Made by a program: the position numbers and the translations under genes
Part shown: positions 33,960 to 43,521 of the stretch, piece after piece
Numbering within the stretch: position 1 is the first letter of the stretch
How the letters are laid out: each line of letters begins with the position of its first letter
Source: an uncultured Pirellulaceae bacterium
Lineage (GTDB): Bacteria > Planctomycetota > Planctomycetia > Pirellulales > Pirellulaceae
DNA length: 64,000 nucleotides
Reading direction: 5' to 3'
Assembly: GCA_938084685.1 (NCBI GenBank)
Contig: CALKGE010000001.1
Span: 1,116,001 to 1,180,000 of the forward strand
The notes under the pieces: generated by a model
The model's database searches: none
The model's input: the letters and a program-made list of their open reading frames with translations, nothing else
What the model was told of the DNA's origin: nothing

Positions 33960-36900
33960 ATGCACCGTTCCCTGATTGCTGTCACGTTGTCAGCAACGTT
34001 TTTGGTAGACGTTCTGTTGGTGAATGCAGCCCCTCAGGCAACGGTGGACTTCGCTCGGGATATCCGCCCCATTCTTTCGGATACCTGTTTTCAGTGCCAT
34101 GGCCCGGATAAAGAGAATCTCCAGGCTGATTTACGTCTGGATCTGAAAGAGAGCCTTTATCGGCAGCATGACGGAGTGGCATTGGTCGTTGCAGGTGATC
34201 TGGAGAAGAGTTTGTTGTATCAACGGATTGTTTCCACGGATCCGGCAGAACGAATGCCACCTGAAGATGCCCAAGTGAAGCTTTCCGATGCGCAAATTCA
34301 ACGTATCAGGACGTGGATTGAAGAAGGAGCGGTCTGGAAAGACCACTGGGCATTCCAGCCACCACAGAAGTCGGAATTGCCCGCGACCGCAAAGGATCCC
34401 TGGGTTACCAACGAAATTGATGCTTTTGTTCTGGCTCAGCTCAAGGAAAAGGGAATCACCCCTTCAGCACTTGCTTCGAAAGAAACATTGATTCGTCGCG
34501 TTACATTGGACCTGACCGGCTTGCCACCTACTCAGCAGGAGGTCCAGGCATTTCTCGAGGATGATTCCCCCACGGCCTATGAACGGGTGGTGGATCGCTT
34601 GCTCCAGAGCAAGCGTTACGGTGAACGCATGGCAATGCAGTGGCTCGATGTTGCCAGATACGCGGATACCAACGGTTACCAAACCGATGGGGAACGTCAT
34701 ATGTGGCGTTGGCGAGAGTGGGTCATTGAATCTTTTAATTCGAACAAGCCGTTCAGTGATTTCACGGTGGAGCAGTTGGCTGGAGATCTGATTCCCAATG
34801 CCACCACCGAACAGATACTGGCAACTGGGTTCAATCGCAACCATCGCTCCAATTCGGAAGGTGGAATTGTCTTTGAGGAATATCTGGTGGAATATGCCGT
34901 GGACCGGGTTGATACCACAGCGACTGTCTGGCTGGGGCTTACGATGAGCTGTGCTCGCTGCCACGAACACAAGTACGACCCAATCTCACAAAAAGAGTTT
35001 TATGAGGTGATGGCGTTCTTTAATAACATTCCAGAACGGGGCCGCGTGATCAAGTATGGAAACTCATTTCCAATAATCAAAGCTCCCACGCGGCAAATGT
35101 CCATGCAGCTGACTGGCTATCAGGCCGAGATGGATCGATTAAGGAAACAGCTTGATGCCCGTGTCGAGCAAATTCAGGGTCGGATGCATGATCTGGGAGA
35201 GAAGAGTGAGCCTGGGAAACCAGTGATTCATCAGGACTTGATGATTCGTTTCGCCTGGGATGGTAGGCATCAACAGCAGACTTACGAAGTAGAAGGTAAG
35301 GCGGAAGACTACGATGTTATCAATACGGGAGAAATTGCGAAGGATTTATATCAGGCCAAGGTATCAGATCAGACAACCGCTCAATATTCAGAGGGAATGG
35401 ATGGACAGGCTTTGAATCTGGATCAGTCCTATCGGATTGACGGTGGAGCGATCATTCAGTTTGCCGGGCACCAACGTTTGACGCTAAGCACCTGGATTAA
35501 AGTGGATGAGCCTTCCAGTGGCACGATCATGAGCATGCTCAATCCGGATGACCGTCGCCCTCAGGGATTCAGTTGGAGTTTGGTGGACAACCGTGTCCAA
35601 GTTAACTTTGGTCCTCGTTGGCTGGATGATTCAGTGCGTATGAACACCACCGCGGCGATTCCGTCTGGTGAGTGGGTGCACATTGCGTTCACATCAGATG
35701 GGACTCAAATGGCGCGTGGCATGGGCATCTATATCAATGGTGTGAAACAGGAGGTAGACGTCCTGTTAGATATCTTCACCGGGACTTATAAGACCAACCC
35801 CACGCTGGTGATTGGTGCCGAAGGGGAGACAAAGCGTTTAAAGGGGTTGCTGGATGAAACAAGGTTTTATCTCCGAGATTTAAGCCCTCAGGAAATTCGT
35901 AGTCTGGCCATTGCTGAGACACCTGCCGAGATCGCTCAGGCGGCGAAACCCAATCGCGCTCAGCAGGAAAAATTGATGCATTACTATTTGGATCAGGTGG
36001 ATGATTCCAGCGATGGAGAAAACTACCGGGCATTGCGACAGCTCGAAGCGACCACACGACGTTTTGTTCAAACGATCCCCACATCGATGGTGATGCAGGA
36101 AAAGCAGCAGCGCGGCAAGACCCATCTGTTGATACGAGGTCAGTATGACAACAAAGGGGAAGAAGTCACGATGAATGTCCCTCGTTCTCTGATGGCAGGG
36201 GAAGATGGACGCGAGTTTAAATCTCGTCTCGATTTCGCAAACTGGATCGTTAGTGACGGGAACCCACTCACAGCGCGAGTGATCGTGAATCGCTTCTGGT
36301 ATCAGTTCTTTGGTAGCGGCATCGTGAAAACACTGGAAGACTTCGGTTCACAGGGGGCTCCACCCACCCATCCACGTTTGCTGGACTGGTTGGCTGTAGA
36401 TTTTCGTGAAAATGACTGGGATGTGAAAGCATTGGTGAAGTTGATCGTCATGAGCAGTACCTATCGGCAGAGTTCAACGGTCAGCCAACAGCAGTTGGCA
36501 CAGGATCCAGAGAACGTCTGGTTAGGCAGGGCCTCCCGATTGCGATTGCCAGCCGAGATCCTGCGTGATCAGGCGTTGGCAGTGAGTGGATTGTTGAATG
36601 GGAAGATTGGTGGACCGAGTGTTAAACCGTATCAACCTGCAGGGTTATGGAAAGAGATTGCCAGTCAGGCTTACGATCAGGACTCGGGTGAAGACCTGTA
36701 CCGTCGGGGAATGTACACTTTCTGGAAACGCACGGTACCTCCGCCGACCATGCTGACGTTTGATGCCTCCAGTCGGGAAATCTGCGTTCTCTCCCGTTCG
36801 CGAACCAACACGCCATTGCAGGCGTTGGCATTGCTTAACGAAGTATCCTATGTCGAAGCTGCCAGGAATCTTGCTCAGCAAATGATGCTTAAGCGGGAAA

Positions 36901-37154
36901 ATCAGAATGAGAGATTGCGCTGGGGATGGCGGCAGGTCACCAGCCGGGAACCAACTGCTTATGAACTGCAGGTACTGGCGCGTGCATTGCAGAGAAGCGT
37001 CGACCGATATGCTGCGGACAAGCAGGCTGCTCAGGAATTGATTTCCTATGGCGAAAGTCAGGCGGAGGATTCTCTGGAAGCTCACCAGTTGGCGGCGTAT
37101 ACGGTCGTTGCCAGCATGCTGCTAAACCTGGACGAAGTAATCAATAGAGAGTAG
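33960..37154 (+). CDS. Planctomycete cytochrome-c / DUF1549 / LamG / DUF1553 protein
   Basis: This 1064-residue secreted protein has a signal peptide (~23 residues), a cytochrome c-like PSCyt1 domain with CFQCHGPD (CxxCH near residues 43-47), DUF1549 (residues ~145-350, including CARCHEHKYDPISQ near 335), a concanavalin/LamG-type sugar-binding domain (residues ~470-640) and DUF1553 (residues ~760-1040). It is followed 3 bases later by a DUF1501 partner. Unlike the first such protein in the window (18577-21264), it has a standard CxxCH heme motif and a LamG domain. The family is typical of planctomycetes and is often next to glycan-degradation genes; its catalytic role is unknown. Confidence 0.92.
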   Translation: MHRSLIAVTLSATFLVDVLLVNAAPQATVDFARDIRPILSDTCFQCHGPDKENLQADLRLDLKESLYRQHDGVALVVAGDLEKSLLYQRIVSTDPAERMPPEDAQVKLSDAQIQRIRTWIEEGAVWKDHWAFQPPQKSELPATAKDPWVTNEIDAFVLAQLKEKGITPSALASKETLIRRVTLDLTGLPPTQQEVQAFLEDDSPTAYERVVDRLLQSKRYGERMAMQWLDVARYADTNGYQTDGERHMWRWREWVIESFNSNKPFSDFTVEQLAGDLIPNATTEQILATGFNRNHRSNSEGGIVFEEYLVEYAVDRVDTTATVWLGLTMSCARCHEHKYDPISQKEFYEVMAFFNNIPERGRVIKYGNSFPIIKAPTRQMSMQLTGYQAEMDRLRKQLDARVEQIQGRMHDLGEKSEPGKPVIHQDLMIRFAWDGRHQQQTYEVEGKAEDYDVINTGEIAKDLYQAKVSDQTTAQYSEGMDGQALNLDQSYRIDGGAIIQFAGHQRLTLSTWIKVDEPSSGTIMSMLNPDDRRPQGFSWSLVDNRVQVNFGPRWLDDSVRMNTTAAIPSGEWVHIAFTSDGTQMARGMGIYINGVKQEVDVLLDIFTGTYKTNPTLVIGAEGETKRLKGLLDETRFYLRDLSPQEIRSLAIAETPAEIAQAAKPNRAQQEKLMHYYLDQVDDSSDGENYRALRQLEATTRRFVQTIPTSMVMQEKQQRGKTHLLIRGQYDNKGEEVTMNVPRSLMAGEDGREFKSRLDFANWIVSDGNPLTARVIVNRFWYQFFGSGIVKTLEDFGSQGAPPTHPRLLDWLAVDFRENDWDVKALVKLIVMSSTYRQSSTVSQQQLAQDPENVWLGRASRLRLPAEILRDQALAVSGLLNGKIGGPSVKPYQPAGLWKEIASQAYDQDSGEDLYRRGMYTFWKRTVPPPTMLTFDASSREICVLSRSRTNTPLQALALLNEVSYVEAARNLAQQMMLKRENQNERLRWGWRQVTSREPTAYELQVLARALQRSVDRYAADKQAAQELISYGESQAEDSLEAHQLAAYTVVASMLLNLDEVINRE

Positions 37155-37157
37155 ATC

Positions 37158-38603
37158 ATGTTGCATTCCAAAAACAATCGTAAACAGGATCCGCTGACTC
37201 AGGCTGGGTGGCTGCACAACCGACGTCATTTTTTGATGGGCAGTGGTGTTTCCGTTGCCTCCGCGGCGATGAGTAGTTTGTTATCTGCTGATACTCCGAA
37301 AAAGTCAGCTGGATTACACATGCCTGCCAAAGCAAAACGGGTTATCTACCTCTGCCAAAGTGGTGCTCCCTCGCAGATCGATCTGTTTGATCACAAACCC
37401 AAATTGAAGCAGTGGACTGGCGATGATTTACCCGACAGTGTGCGCAATGGGCAGCGATTAACCGGGATGACAGCGGATCAGGAACGATTCCCGATTGCTC
37501 CCTCCATTTTTGACTTTAAACAGTATGGTCAGAGCGGAGCCTGGGTGAGTGAATTGTTACCGCATACATCTGCCATTGTCGACGATGTGACTTTCATCCG
37601 TACACTCCATACGGAAGCGATTAATCATGATCCGGCGATTACGCTGATGCAAACCGGAACCCAGATCGCAGGCCGCCCCAGTTTTGGTGCCTGGTTATCC
37701 TACGGTCTGGGAAGTCTTAATGATGATTTGCCTACCTTTATTGCCATGACGTCAGGTGAAGGAGGGCAGCCGCTTTATGATCGTTTATGGGGAGCCGGTT
37801 TCCTGCCTTCTCATCATCAAGGAGTGAAAATGAGGCGAACCGGGGATCCCGTACTTTTTCTGTCAAATCCACCAGGAGTGACCAGGAAAGACCGTCGGGC
37901 TTTACTTGATGATTTGTCTCTGCTGAATCAGAAACGTATTGAAGAGACAGGGGATCCTGAAATCGAAACCAGGATTTCTCAGTACGAAATGGCGTTCCGC
38001 ATGCAGGCCTCGGTTCCGGAATTGGCAGATTTTTCCGACGAGCCGCAGCATGTTCTGGAGCAGTATGGCGAGCAGGTAAATTCACCTGGATCTTATGCCG
38101 CCAATTGTCTGCTGGCGCGTCGTCTGGCCGAGCGGGGTGTCAGATTTATTCAGTTGTATCATCGAGGGTGGGATCAGCATACGTTCCTGCCCAAAGGAAT
38201 TCGAAAACAGGTTGCCGCAACCGATCAGGCATCGGCTGCCTTGATCAGGGACCTCAAACAACGTGATATGTTAAAAGATACTCTGGTCATTTGGGCCGGC
38301 GAATTCGGTAGAACGGTCTATTGTCAGGGGACATTGACCGATACGGATTATGGTCGTGATCATCATCCTCGGTGTTTTACCATTTGGGCAGCTGGCGGGG
38401 GTGTTCGGGAAGGACAAATCATCGGTAAGACCGATGACTTCAGCTACAACATTGAAGAAGACCCGATTCATATTCATGATCTGAATGCAACGCTGCTCAA
38501 TTGCCTCGGAATTGAACATACTCGGTTGACCTTTAAATATCAGGGTAGACACCATCGATTAACGGATGTGGGTGGTAACCTGATTGAGAAAATGCTGGCT
38601 TAA
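37158..38603 (+). CDS. DUF1501 family secreted protein (Tat)
   Basis: This 481-residue protein has a twin-arginine signal (NRRHFLMGSGVSVASAAMSS), so it is exported folded. DUF1501 blocks include YLCQSGAPSQIDLFDHKP near residue 63, the QLYHRGWDQHTFLPKG core and GEFGRTVYCQG, with GRDHHPRCFTIW. Three bases separate it from the upstream DUF1549 protein, so the two are coupled. Confidence 0.92.
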   Translation: MLHSKNNRKQDPLTQAGWLHNRRHFLMGSGVSVASAAMSSLLSADTPKKSAGLHMPAKAKRVIYLCQSGAPSQIDLFDHKPKLKQWTGDDLPDSVRNGQRLTGMTADQERFPIAPSIFDFKQYGQSGAWVSELLPHTSAIVDDVTFIRTLHTEAINHDPAITLMQTGTQIAGRPSFGAWLSYGLGSLNDDLPTFIAMTSGEGGQPLYDRLWGAGFLPSHHQGVKMRRTGDPVLFLSNPPGVTRKDRRALLDDLSLLNQKRIEETGDPEIETRISQYEMAFRMQASVPELADFSDEPQHVLEQYGEQVNSPGSYAANCLLARRLAERGVRFIQLYHRGWDQHTFLPKGIRKQVAATDQASAALIRDLKQRDMLKDTLVIWAGEFGRTVYCQGTLTDTDYGRDHHPRCFTIWAAGGGVREGQIIGKTDDFSYNIEEDPIHIHDLNATLLNCLGIEHTRLTFKYQGRHHRLTDVGGNLIEKMLA

Positions 38604-38694
38604 GTGGTAGTGATATCCGGATGTCGAGTTATGTGCTCTTGTCCCTGCCTGCTGTGGGGGAAGCGACTGCCAGCGGTGCTGAATGGAAGAACTT

Positions 38695-38700
38695 AGGAGG
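38695..38700 (+). promoter_or_regulatory. Shine-Dalgarno deciding the dehydrogenase start
   Basis: AGGAGG at 38695-38700 lies 6 bases before ATG 38707 and fixes the start there, eight codons inside a longer reading frame that opens at 38683. Confidence 0.8.
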
Positions 38701-38706
38701 AGTGTG

Positions 38707-39456
38707 ATGTCGTTTGACGGTAAGCATGTATTAATTACTGGTGGCACCAGAGGAATTGGTAAGGCGCTTGGTTTGAGACTGGCTTCAGAAGGAGCCGCAG
38801 TGTCACTCAATTACCTGTCACGTGATGACGATGCCAAGGCAACAGTTGAGCGAATCCTGGAAGTTGGTGGAAAGGCTGCAGCGGTCAAGGGAGACAATTC
38901 ACTTCCCGATTCAGCGGCAGCGGTTGCCACGGCGGCACGCGAGGCATTCGGCCCGATCGATATGCTTGTCTGTGCCGCCGGAATCAGTATTCCCGGCCCG
39001 GCGGATGAAATGACCTGGGAACGATGGAAGACGACCATGAATATCAATTTGGATGGTACGTTTAATATGGTCTACGCTGTCATTGAAGAGATGCAGGCAC
39101 GACAATTTGGCAGGATTGTTACATTCTCTTCGATTGCCGGGCTCAGACCGCGAATGAACCAGATGGCGTATTCAGCATCTAAAGCCGGCGTCATTGCCAT
39201 GACTCAGTGTATGGCGGAAGCCTGGGCAGGTGACGGCATCCGAGTTAATTGTGTCTGTCCGGGGTTAACGGAAACGGAAATGGCACACACGTTGAGTCCC
39301 GAGTACCACGCGATGGTGGTTGACGCGACGCCCTTGGGACGTATCGGAGAACCTGCCGAGTTGGCTTCCGTTGCTAGATTTTTGCTTAGTGAAGAGTCCA
39401 GTTTTATGACTGGACAGACCATTGTAGCTAGTGGCGGTCGTGTGATGGTTCCGTAG
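38707..39456 (+). CDS. Short-chain dehydrogenase/reductase (FabG-like)
   Basis: This 249-residue classical SDR has the cofactor motif TGGTRGIGKA, the NLDGT helix region, the catalytic Ser of TFSSIAG and YSASK. It should reduce or oxidise a carbonyl with NAD(P)H in the cytoplasm. It follows a DUF1549/DUF1501 pair and precedes an SMP-30-like lactonase, which suggests sugar acid or sugar alcohol oxidation rather than fatty-acid synthesis. Confidence 0.92.
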   Translation: MSFDGKHVLITGGTRGIGKALGLRLASEGAAVSLNYLSRDDDAKATVERILEVGGKAAAVKGDNSLPDSAAAVATAAREAFGPIDMLVCAAGISIPGPADEMTWERWKTTMNINLDGTFNMVYAVIEEMQARQFGRIVTFSSIAGLRPRMNQMAYSASKAGVIAMTQCMAEAWAGDGIRVNCVCPGLTETEMAHTLSPEYHAMVVDATPLGRIGEPAELASVARFLLSEESSFMTGQTIVASGGRVMVP

Positions 39457-39502
39457 GATTGAGTGGGACATTCTAAGAGAAAAACAGAGGGCAAGCAGCA
39501 TT

Positions 39503-40465
39503 ATGCAGATTTATGAAACTTCCGTGCTTTATGCACCCGAGTGCAGCCAATTGAGGTTTTTACCGGAAGGTCCGATCGCCTATGGGAATACGGGATTTAG
39601 CTGGGTTGCGATTCAGCATGCCGAGGATATTCCGCAGGGGTCACTGAATATCTTTGACTGGGAAACACAGACGAACAGGAATGTTAAGTTGCCGGGACGT
39701 CCCGGATTTGCCTTTCCGACCAAAGATTCCAACCTGTTTATCGCCGGTGTGGAACGTCAGGTGGTATTGGTTGATGTCGATTCCAGAAAAGTAACGGCTG
39801 TCAGTGAAGAGATTGACCAGCAAGTAAGCAACACGATCATTAACGATGGCATTCCGTTTTCTGAAGGTATCGTGTTCGGTGCTAAAGATCTCGAGTTTCA
39901 AACTAAAAAGGCTGGACTTTACTTTTGGCGAGCCAGTGATAGACAGCTTGTTTGTCTGAGACATGATCAGATTTGCTCAAATGGTAAAGTGATTTCCGGA
40001 ACTGGAATGAAACGTACTTTGCTGGATATCGATACTCCGACGCAGCAGGTTGTTCGTTACGAGTTGGATTGCGAGGCAGGCACATTGAGCCAGCCCGAGG
40101 TTGTCCTGGACCTGTCCGATCTGGATATCTTTCCGGATGGAATGGTGGCTACGCCGGATGGCAAGAGCGTAATTATCGCTTTTTACAACCCGAATGCGGC
40201 GGAATATGGAGTGGCACGGCAGTTCAGTCTGGCGTCTGGGGAAGTGGAGGCTGAATGGCGGTGCGAGGCCGCTCCGCGTGTTACCTGCCCGCTGCTGCTG
40301 AATACGGCAGATGGTGTGAAGTTGATTCTGACGACGGCGACCGAAGTCATGGACGCGGAAATGTTTGAGTCACACCCCCAGTCAGGGTGCCTGTTTGCCG
40401 GAGAGACGACATTTGAATCAGCTCCTGTTGATTACCGATTTCCTCGCGAGCAATTAGTAAGCTAG
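39503..40465 (+). CDS. SMP-30/gluconolactonase family protein
   Basis: This 320-residue beta-propeller has the three expected metal ligand positions: the Glu of LPEGP (residue ~21), the Asn of NDGIPFSEG (near 113) and the Asp of FPDGMVATPDG (near 212). There is no signal peptide. It probably hydrolyses a sugar lactone, completing an oxidation pathway begun by the adjacent dehydrogenase (46 bases upstream). The substrate is not predictable. Confidence 0.85.
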   Translation: MQIYETSVLYAPECSQLRFLPEGPIAYGNTGFSWVAIQHAEDIPQGSLNIFDWETQTNRNVKLPGRPGFAFPTKDSNLFIAGVERQVVLVDVDSRKVTAVSEEIDQQVSNTIINDGIPFSEGIVFGAKDLEFQTKKAGLYFWRASDRQLVCLRHDQICSNGKVISGTGMKRTLLDIDTPTQQVVRYELDCEAGTLSQPEVVLDLSDLDIFPDGMVATPDGKSVIIAFYNPNAAEYGVARQFSLASGEVEAEWRCEAAPRVTCPLLLNTADGVKLILTTATEVMDAEMFESHPQSGCLFAGETTFESAPVDYRFPREQLVS

Positions 40466-40630
40466 TCGGATCTGAACTTTGTGATTAAAATACCCTTTTG
40501 ATAAATGCTTAACGGTGGTGACGAAACCCACGTGATGTGTTAGCTTGAATGGACGCATATTTCTTAGTGGAGACTGCGGCTTGCAGTCTGATTTCTGTTA
40601 CCTGCCATTTAGTCCAATCTGGAGTAATTG

Positions 40631-41449
40631 ATGGTTGACCATCCGGAAGACGACGACCTGTTTGTTGATGATGAATGGGAAGAAGTTGATGATAACGACG
40701 AACTCGAAGACGACAACGACAAATCAGATATCGACGATGAGATCGATGACGATTTGGAAGATGCTCTGAACGAAGATGATGACGACGACTTTGAAGATGA
40801 CGTCGATGATGACGACGACATCGATGATGAAGGCGACGAATTCTGGGACGAGGATGATAGCTTGGACGATGATTCCTCGGACGATGATACCGACGTTGAT
40901 GATACCGACGTCGATGATGAAGACGACGAGGATGTCGAATACGAGTACGTTGAAGTGGATGACGTCGATGATGATGACGACGATGTCGAGTATGAATATG
41001 AATACATCGAAGTTGATGAAGATGAAGAACTCGACGGAGACGTAGAGTACGAATACATCGAAGTCGAAGAAGATGACGACGAGGATGAAGCAGAAGATGA
41101 GTCTGACGAAGTAGCCGAAGAATCTGAGGTGGAATCCGAAGCTGGTGAATCGGAGGAAGAGTCTGACGAAGAGCCCGAGGAAGAGGACGAACCTGAGGTT
41201 GATCTAGGACCTGACCACCCGGATGCCCTCGCCGCTCTGGAAGATATTGGTGCTCGTTTGATCAAGAATCAATTCGGTCGTGTTACTCGCATTCTGTTTT
41301 ACGACCGGCATCGCGATGGAGACCTGGATCAGATTCGCAACCTTCCCAGTCTCAAGGAAGTCTGGCTGTTGCATACTCCTCGCATCAAACGCCCTGCCGT
41401 GGAAGCCTTACGAGAACGACTGGAAGGTGTGGAAATCCATTACAGCTAG
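40631..41449 (+). CDS. Extremely acidic repeat protein with C-terminal LRR-like domain
   Basis: This 272-residue protein starts at ATG 40631 with GGAG 7 bases upstream. Residues ~1-195 are almost entirely Asp and Glu, with a Tyr/Val-bearing motif repeated three times (VEYEYVEV or YEYIEV, near residues 97-145). Residues ~200-272 form a folded domain (FGRVTRILFYDRHRDGDLDQ, then LPSLKEVWLLHTPRI), which looks like a small LRR-type cap. There is no signal or membrane helix. The acidic part could bind cations, act as an entropic bristle or mimic nucleic acid; this is inference. A clear intrinsic terminator follows. Confidence 0.75.
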   Translation: MVDHPEDDDLFVDDEWEEVDDNDELEDDNDKSDIDDEIDDDLEDALNEDDDDDFEDDVDDDDDIDDEGDEFWDEDDSLDDDSSDDDTDVDDTDVDDEDDEDVEYEYVEVDDVDDDDDDVEYEYEYIEVDEDEELDGDVEYEYIEVEEDDDEDEAEDESDEVAEESEVESEAGESEEESDEEPEEEDEPEVDLGPDHPDALAALEDIGARLIKNQFGRVTRILFYDRHRDGDLDQIRNLPSLKEVWLLHTPRIKRPAVEALRERLEGVEIHYS

Positions 41450-41484
41450 TAGCAATCACCTGATTGTTTTTCGCGCGACTCAGA

Positions 41485-41514
41485 CCTCTGTCTCAGACAG
41501 GGGTTTTCTTTTTT
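41485..41514 (+). terminator. Rho-independent terminator
   Basis: CCTCTGTC (41485-41492), loop TCA, GACAGGGG (41496-41503) forms an 8-base stem with one G-T pair, followed by a T-rich run. It ends the acidic-protein gene. Confidence 0.85.
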
Positions 41515-41550
41515 AAAAGCTTTGCTGCAGATATGCTAAGTCACCGTTCA

Positions 41551-42171
41551 TTAGTATTCCGGAGTCGACGATTCATCGGGACTACTGGGTGGTGGAATGG
41601 GAATAGCCTGAGCTACCATCGGCAGCGGACCCGCAACCTGGGCAACCATCGGAATCGTTGATTGTGATGGAGGTATGAAAGTACCATTTTTGTCCGGATC
41701 GATTTCCCCCACCTTCTTTTTCAGGTTGCGCCGAATGTCAATCATTTCAGCCCCGAACAAGCCCACTCGGACTCGGTGTTTACGAAGGAAATTCGTAACG
41801 CTTCCATTGATACACAGTAAAACAATCAGGTTTATTCCTGGGACGAGCATGCCGATCATTACCCCGGCGGCAGCCAGTTTGCTGCGCTGAATCAACTCCA
41901 TACGGACTGCACAGATGGTTACAACAGACCAACTGAGAAGAAAGATGAGCAGCGGAAACATGGATGGTTCAACCGTCTGTCCGTTTCTGGCTCCGGAGGG
42001 CTTAAGAACGGAGTAATATGCCAGAGCGACATTACTTCCTACAAACACAAGCAGTAACCACATCAGATATTTCTGCCACAACGCCACTTTCCAGAGCTGA
42101 CTTTCCTGCTCCGACCAGACGGCTTCGGTAGCAATGACAGCATCGGGTGACTGGTACGGATTCAATTCCAT
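41551..42171 (-). CDS. 'NPYQSP' N-terminal membrane protein, unknown function
   Basis: This 206-residue protein opens MELNPYQSP, a short N-terminal motif I associate with planctomycete membrane proteins. Three or so membrane helices follow (residues ~30-50, ~73-90, ~105-125) with a Pro/Ser-rich tail (IPIPPPSSPDESSTPEY). No enzymatic motif is seen. It is transcribed alone on the minus strand opposite the acidic-protein gene. Confidence 0.7.
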   Translation of the reverse strand: MELNPYQSPDAVIATEAVWSEQESQLWKVALWQKYLMWLLLVFVGSNVALAYYSVLKPSGARNGQTVEPSMFPLLIFLLSWSVVTICAVRMELIQRSKLAAAGVMIGMLVPGINLIVLLCINGSVTNFLRKHRVRVGLFGAEMIDIRRNLKKKVGEIDPDKNGTFIPPSQSTIPMVAQVAGPLPMVAQAIPIPPPSSPDESSTPEY

Positions 42172-42269
42172 TTCGATTTGCTCTGTGCAGGGTCGTGCAT
42201 CTAACCTGTTCTGATGCTGGGTTTGCTAGAATTCATTGTAGGTTGTTCAAAGGAGGAATGTAAATCAGC

Positions 42270-42494
42270 ATGTTGTATCAGTTATGGCAATTTGTAGGGC
42301 AGGCGGATCGATTCGCCCGTGGGCAGATGTTTTTCTATTTAGGCATTGGCCTGTTTGTTCTGGCTTTCGTAGTGCTCATCGTGGGAGTGATTTTGCAGAT
42401 TAAAAAAAGCCGTTCTCTAAATCAGGAAATTGAGCAAGCGAACATGGATGAGGGGCTGACTGAACCCGGGACTGATCCCGGTCAGACAGAGTAA
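42270..42494 (+). CDS. Small single-pass membrane protein
   Basis: This 74-residue protein has one membrane helix (FFYLGIGLFVLAFVVLIVGV, residues ~21-43) and a charged tail rich in Glu, Gly and Pro. AGGAGG lies 13 bases upstream, which is long spacing. I do not recognise a family. It could be an accessory of a larger complex. Confidence 0.6.
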   Translation: MLYQLWQFVGQADRFARGQMFFYLGIGLFVLAFVVLIVGVILQIKKSRSLNQEIEQANMDEGLTEPGTDPGQTE

Positions 42495-42546
42495 GTGTCA
42501 CTGCAGTGTTTTGTCTTGAGTCTTTTTTATTGCGGTCCTTCACATC

Positions 42547-43488
42547 ATGAAATATCTTCCCGGAGTTCTAGTTTTCCTATTCGTGGCAAATCCTTCGTTT
42601 GCTAAACGGCCATGGATTATTGACCCACACACACATTTTAAGGGAGAGCAGCAGGTTGCTTACGAGGCGACAAAGACTCAGTGGCACCCACAGAATTCAC
42701 TTGGTAAAGTTATCAAACCAGAGGATTACCGCAGCGTCGCAGATCGTTTGCAGCTCCGTTCTACCCTGGTTGTGGAGGCCTGTGATCAGGATAAACCTGA
42801 ATACAATGATTGGGTGCTGCAGCAGGTTGCCGAGTCAGAATTGTTGTGTGGATATGTGGCTCGGGCCGATTTGACCACAGCAGAATTCTTGACTCATCAT
42901 CGCCGTTACCAGAGGACAGGACTGCTCAATGGTTACCGCTTTCGTTTTGAAGAACTGAACGGTTATCTCAATGACAAGTTAGCTCGTCAGCACCTGGCGT
43001 TATTGGAACGTGAAGGATTGGTGGTTGATCTGCTTATCGAGTCATCACATGCAGATGACGTTGTGGCGTTGGCACAAGACTATCCCAGATTGAAAATTGT
43101 GGTGAACCATTGTTTCCGAGCCAAGATTGTGGATGGAGATATCAGTGACGAGCTCAAATCAGCCATCACTCGATGTGCTGCGTATCCCAATGTCTATTGC
43201 AAGATGTCCAGTATTAATAATTTTTCGGAGGTGGCGCCGTTCACTCAACCTGCACCCACCGAACTGGAGTATTACCTGCCCATCCTCGATCCCGTGTACG
43301 ATGCCTTCGGGCCGGATCGGCTTATTTTTGCCACCAACTGGGGTGTCAGTGCACACTTCGGTTCAGTTGATAATGTGAAAAATATTGTGCTGGCATTTCT
43401 CAGCAAAAAAGGCCAGCGTGTTATTGATAAAGTCATGTACCGCAATGCTATTTCGTTTTACAACATCAAACGCCGTCATCTTCGATAG
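42547..43488 (+). CDS. Amidohydrolase-family metal-dependent hydrolase, secreted
   Basis: This 313-residue protein has a signal peptide ending near SFAK (residue ~20) and the DPHTHF metal-binding motif close behind. A second histidine lies in KIVVNHC near residue 184. The usual Asp of the C-terminal metal motif (GSDWP in many relatives) reads ATNWG here, near residue 262, so metal binding may be altered. The family includes lactonases and decarboxylases of the amidohydrolase-2 group. It stands alone and converges with the alpha/beta hydrolase gene, 33 bases away. Confidence 0.8.
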   Translation: MKYLPGVLVFLFVANPSFAKRPWIIDPHTHFKGEQQVAYEATKTQWHPQNSLGKVIKPEDYRSVADRLQLRSTLVVEACDQDKPEYNDWVLQQVAESELLCGYVARADLTTAEFLTHHRRYQRTGLLNGYRFRFEELNGYLNDKLARQHLALLEREGLVVDLLIESSHADDVVALAQDYPRLKIVVNHCFRAKIVDGDISDELKSAITRCAAYPNVYCKMSSINNFSEVAPFTQPAPTELEYYLPILDPVYDAFGPDRLIFATNWGVSAHFGSVDNVKNIVLAFLSKKGQRVIDKVMYRNAISFYNIKRRHLR

Positions 43489-43521
43489 GGAGAATCGGCA
43501 GGGCATGTATCCGGTACCAGC

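Noticed and set aside
40609-41265. Minus-strand frame of 218 codons rich in Ser
   Set aside because: It is the antisense of the Asp/Glu-rich protein; GAT/GAC/GAA/GAG codons read as Ser-rich on the other strand. No start context and no independent conservation expected.
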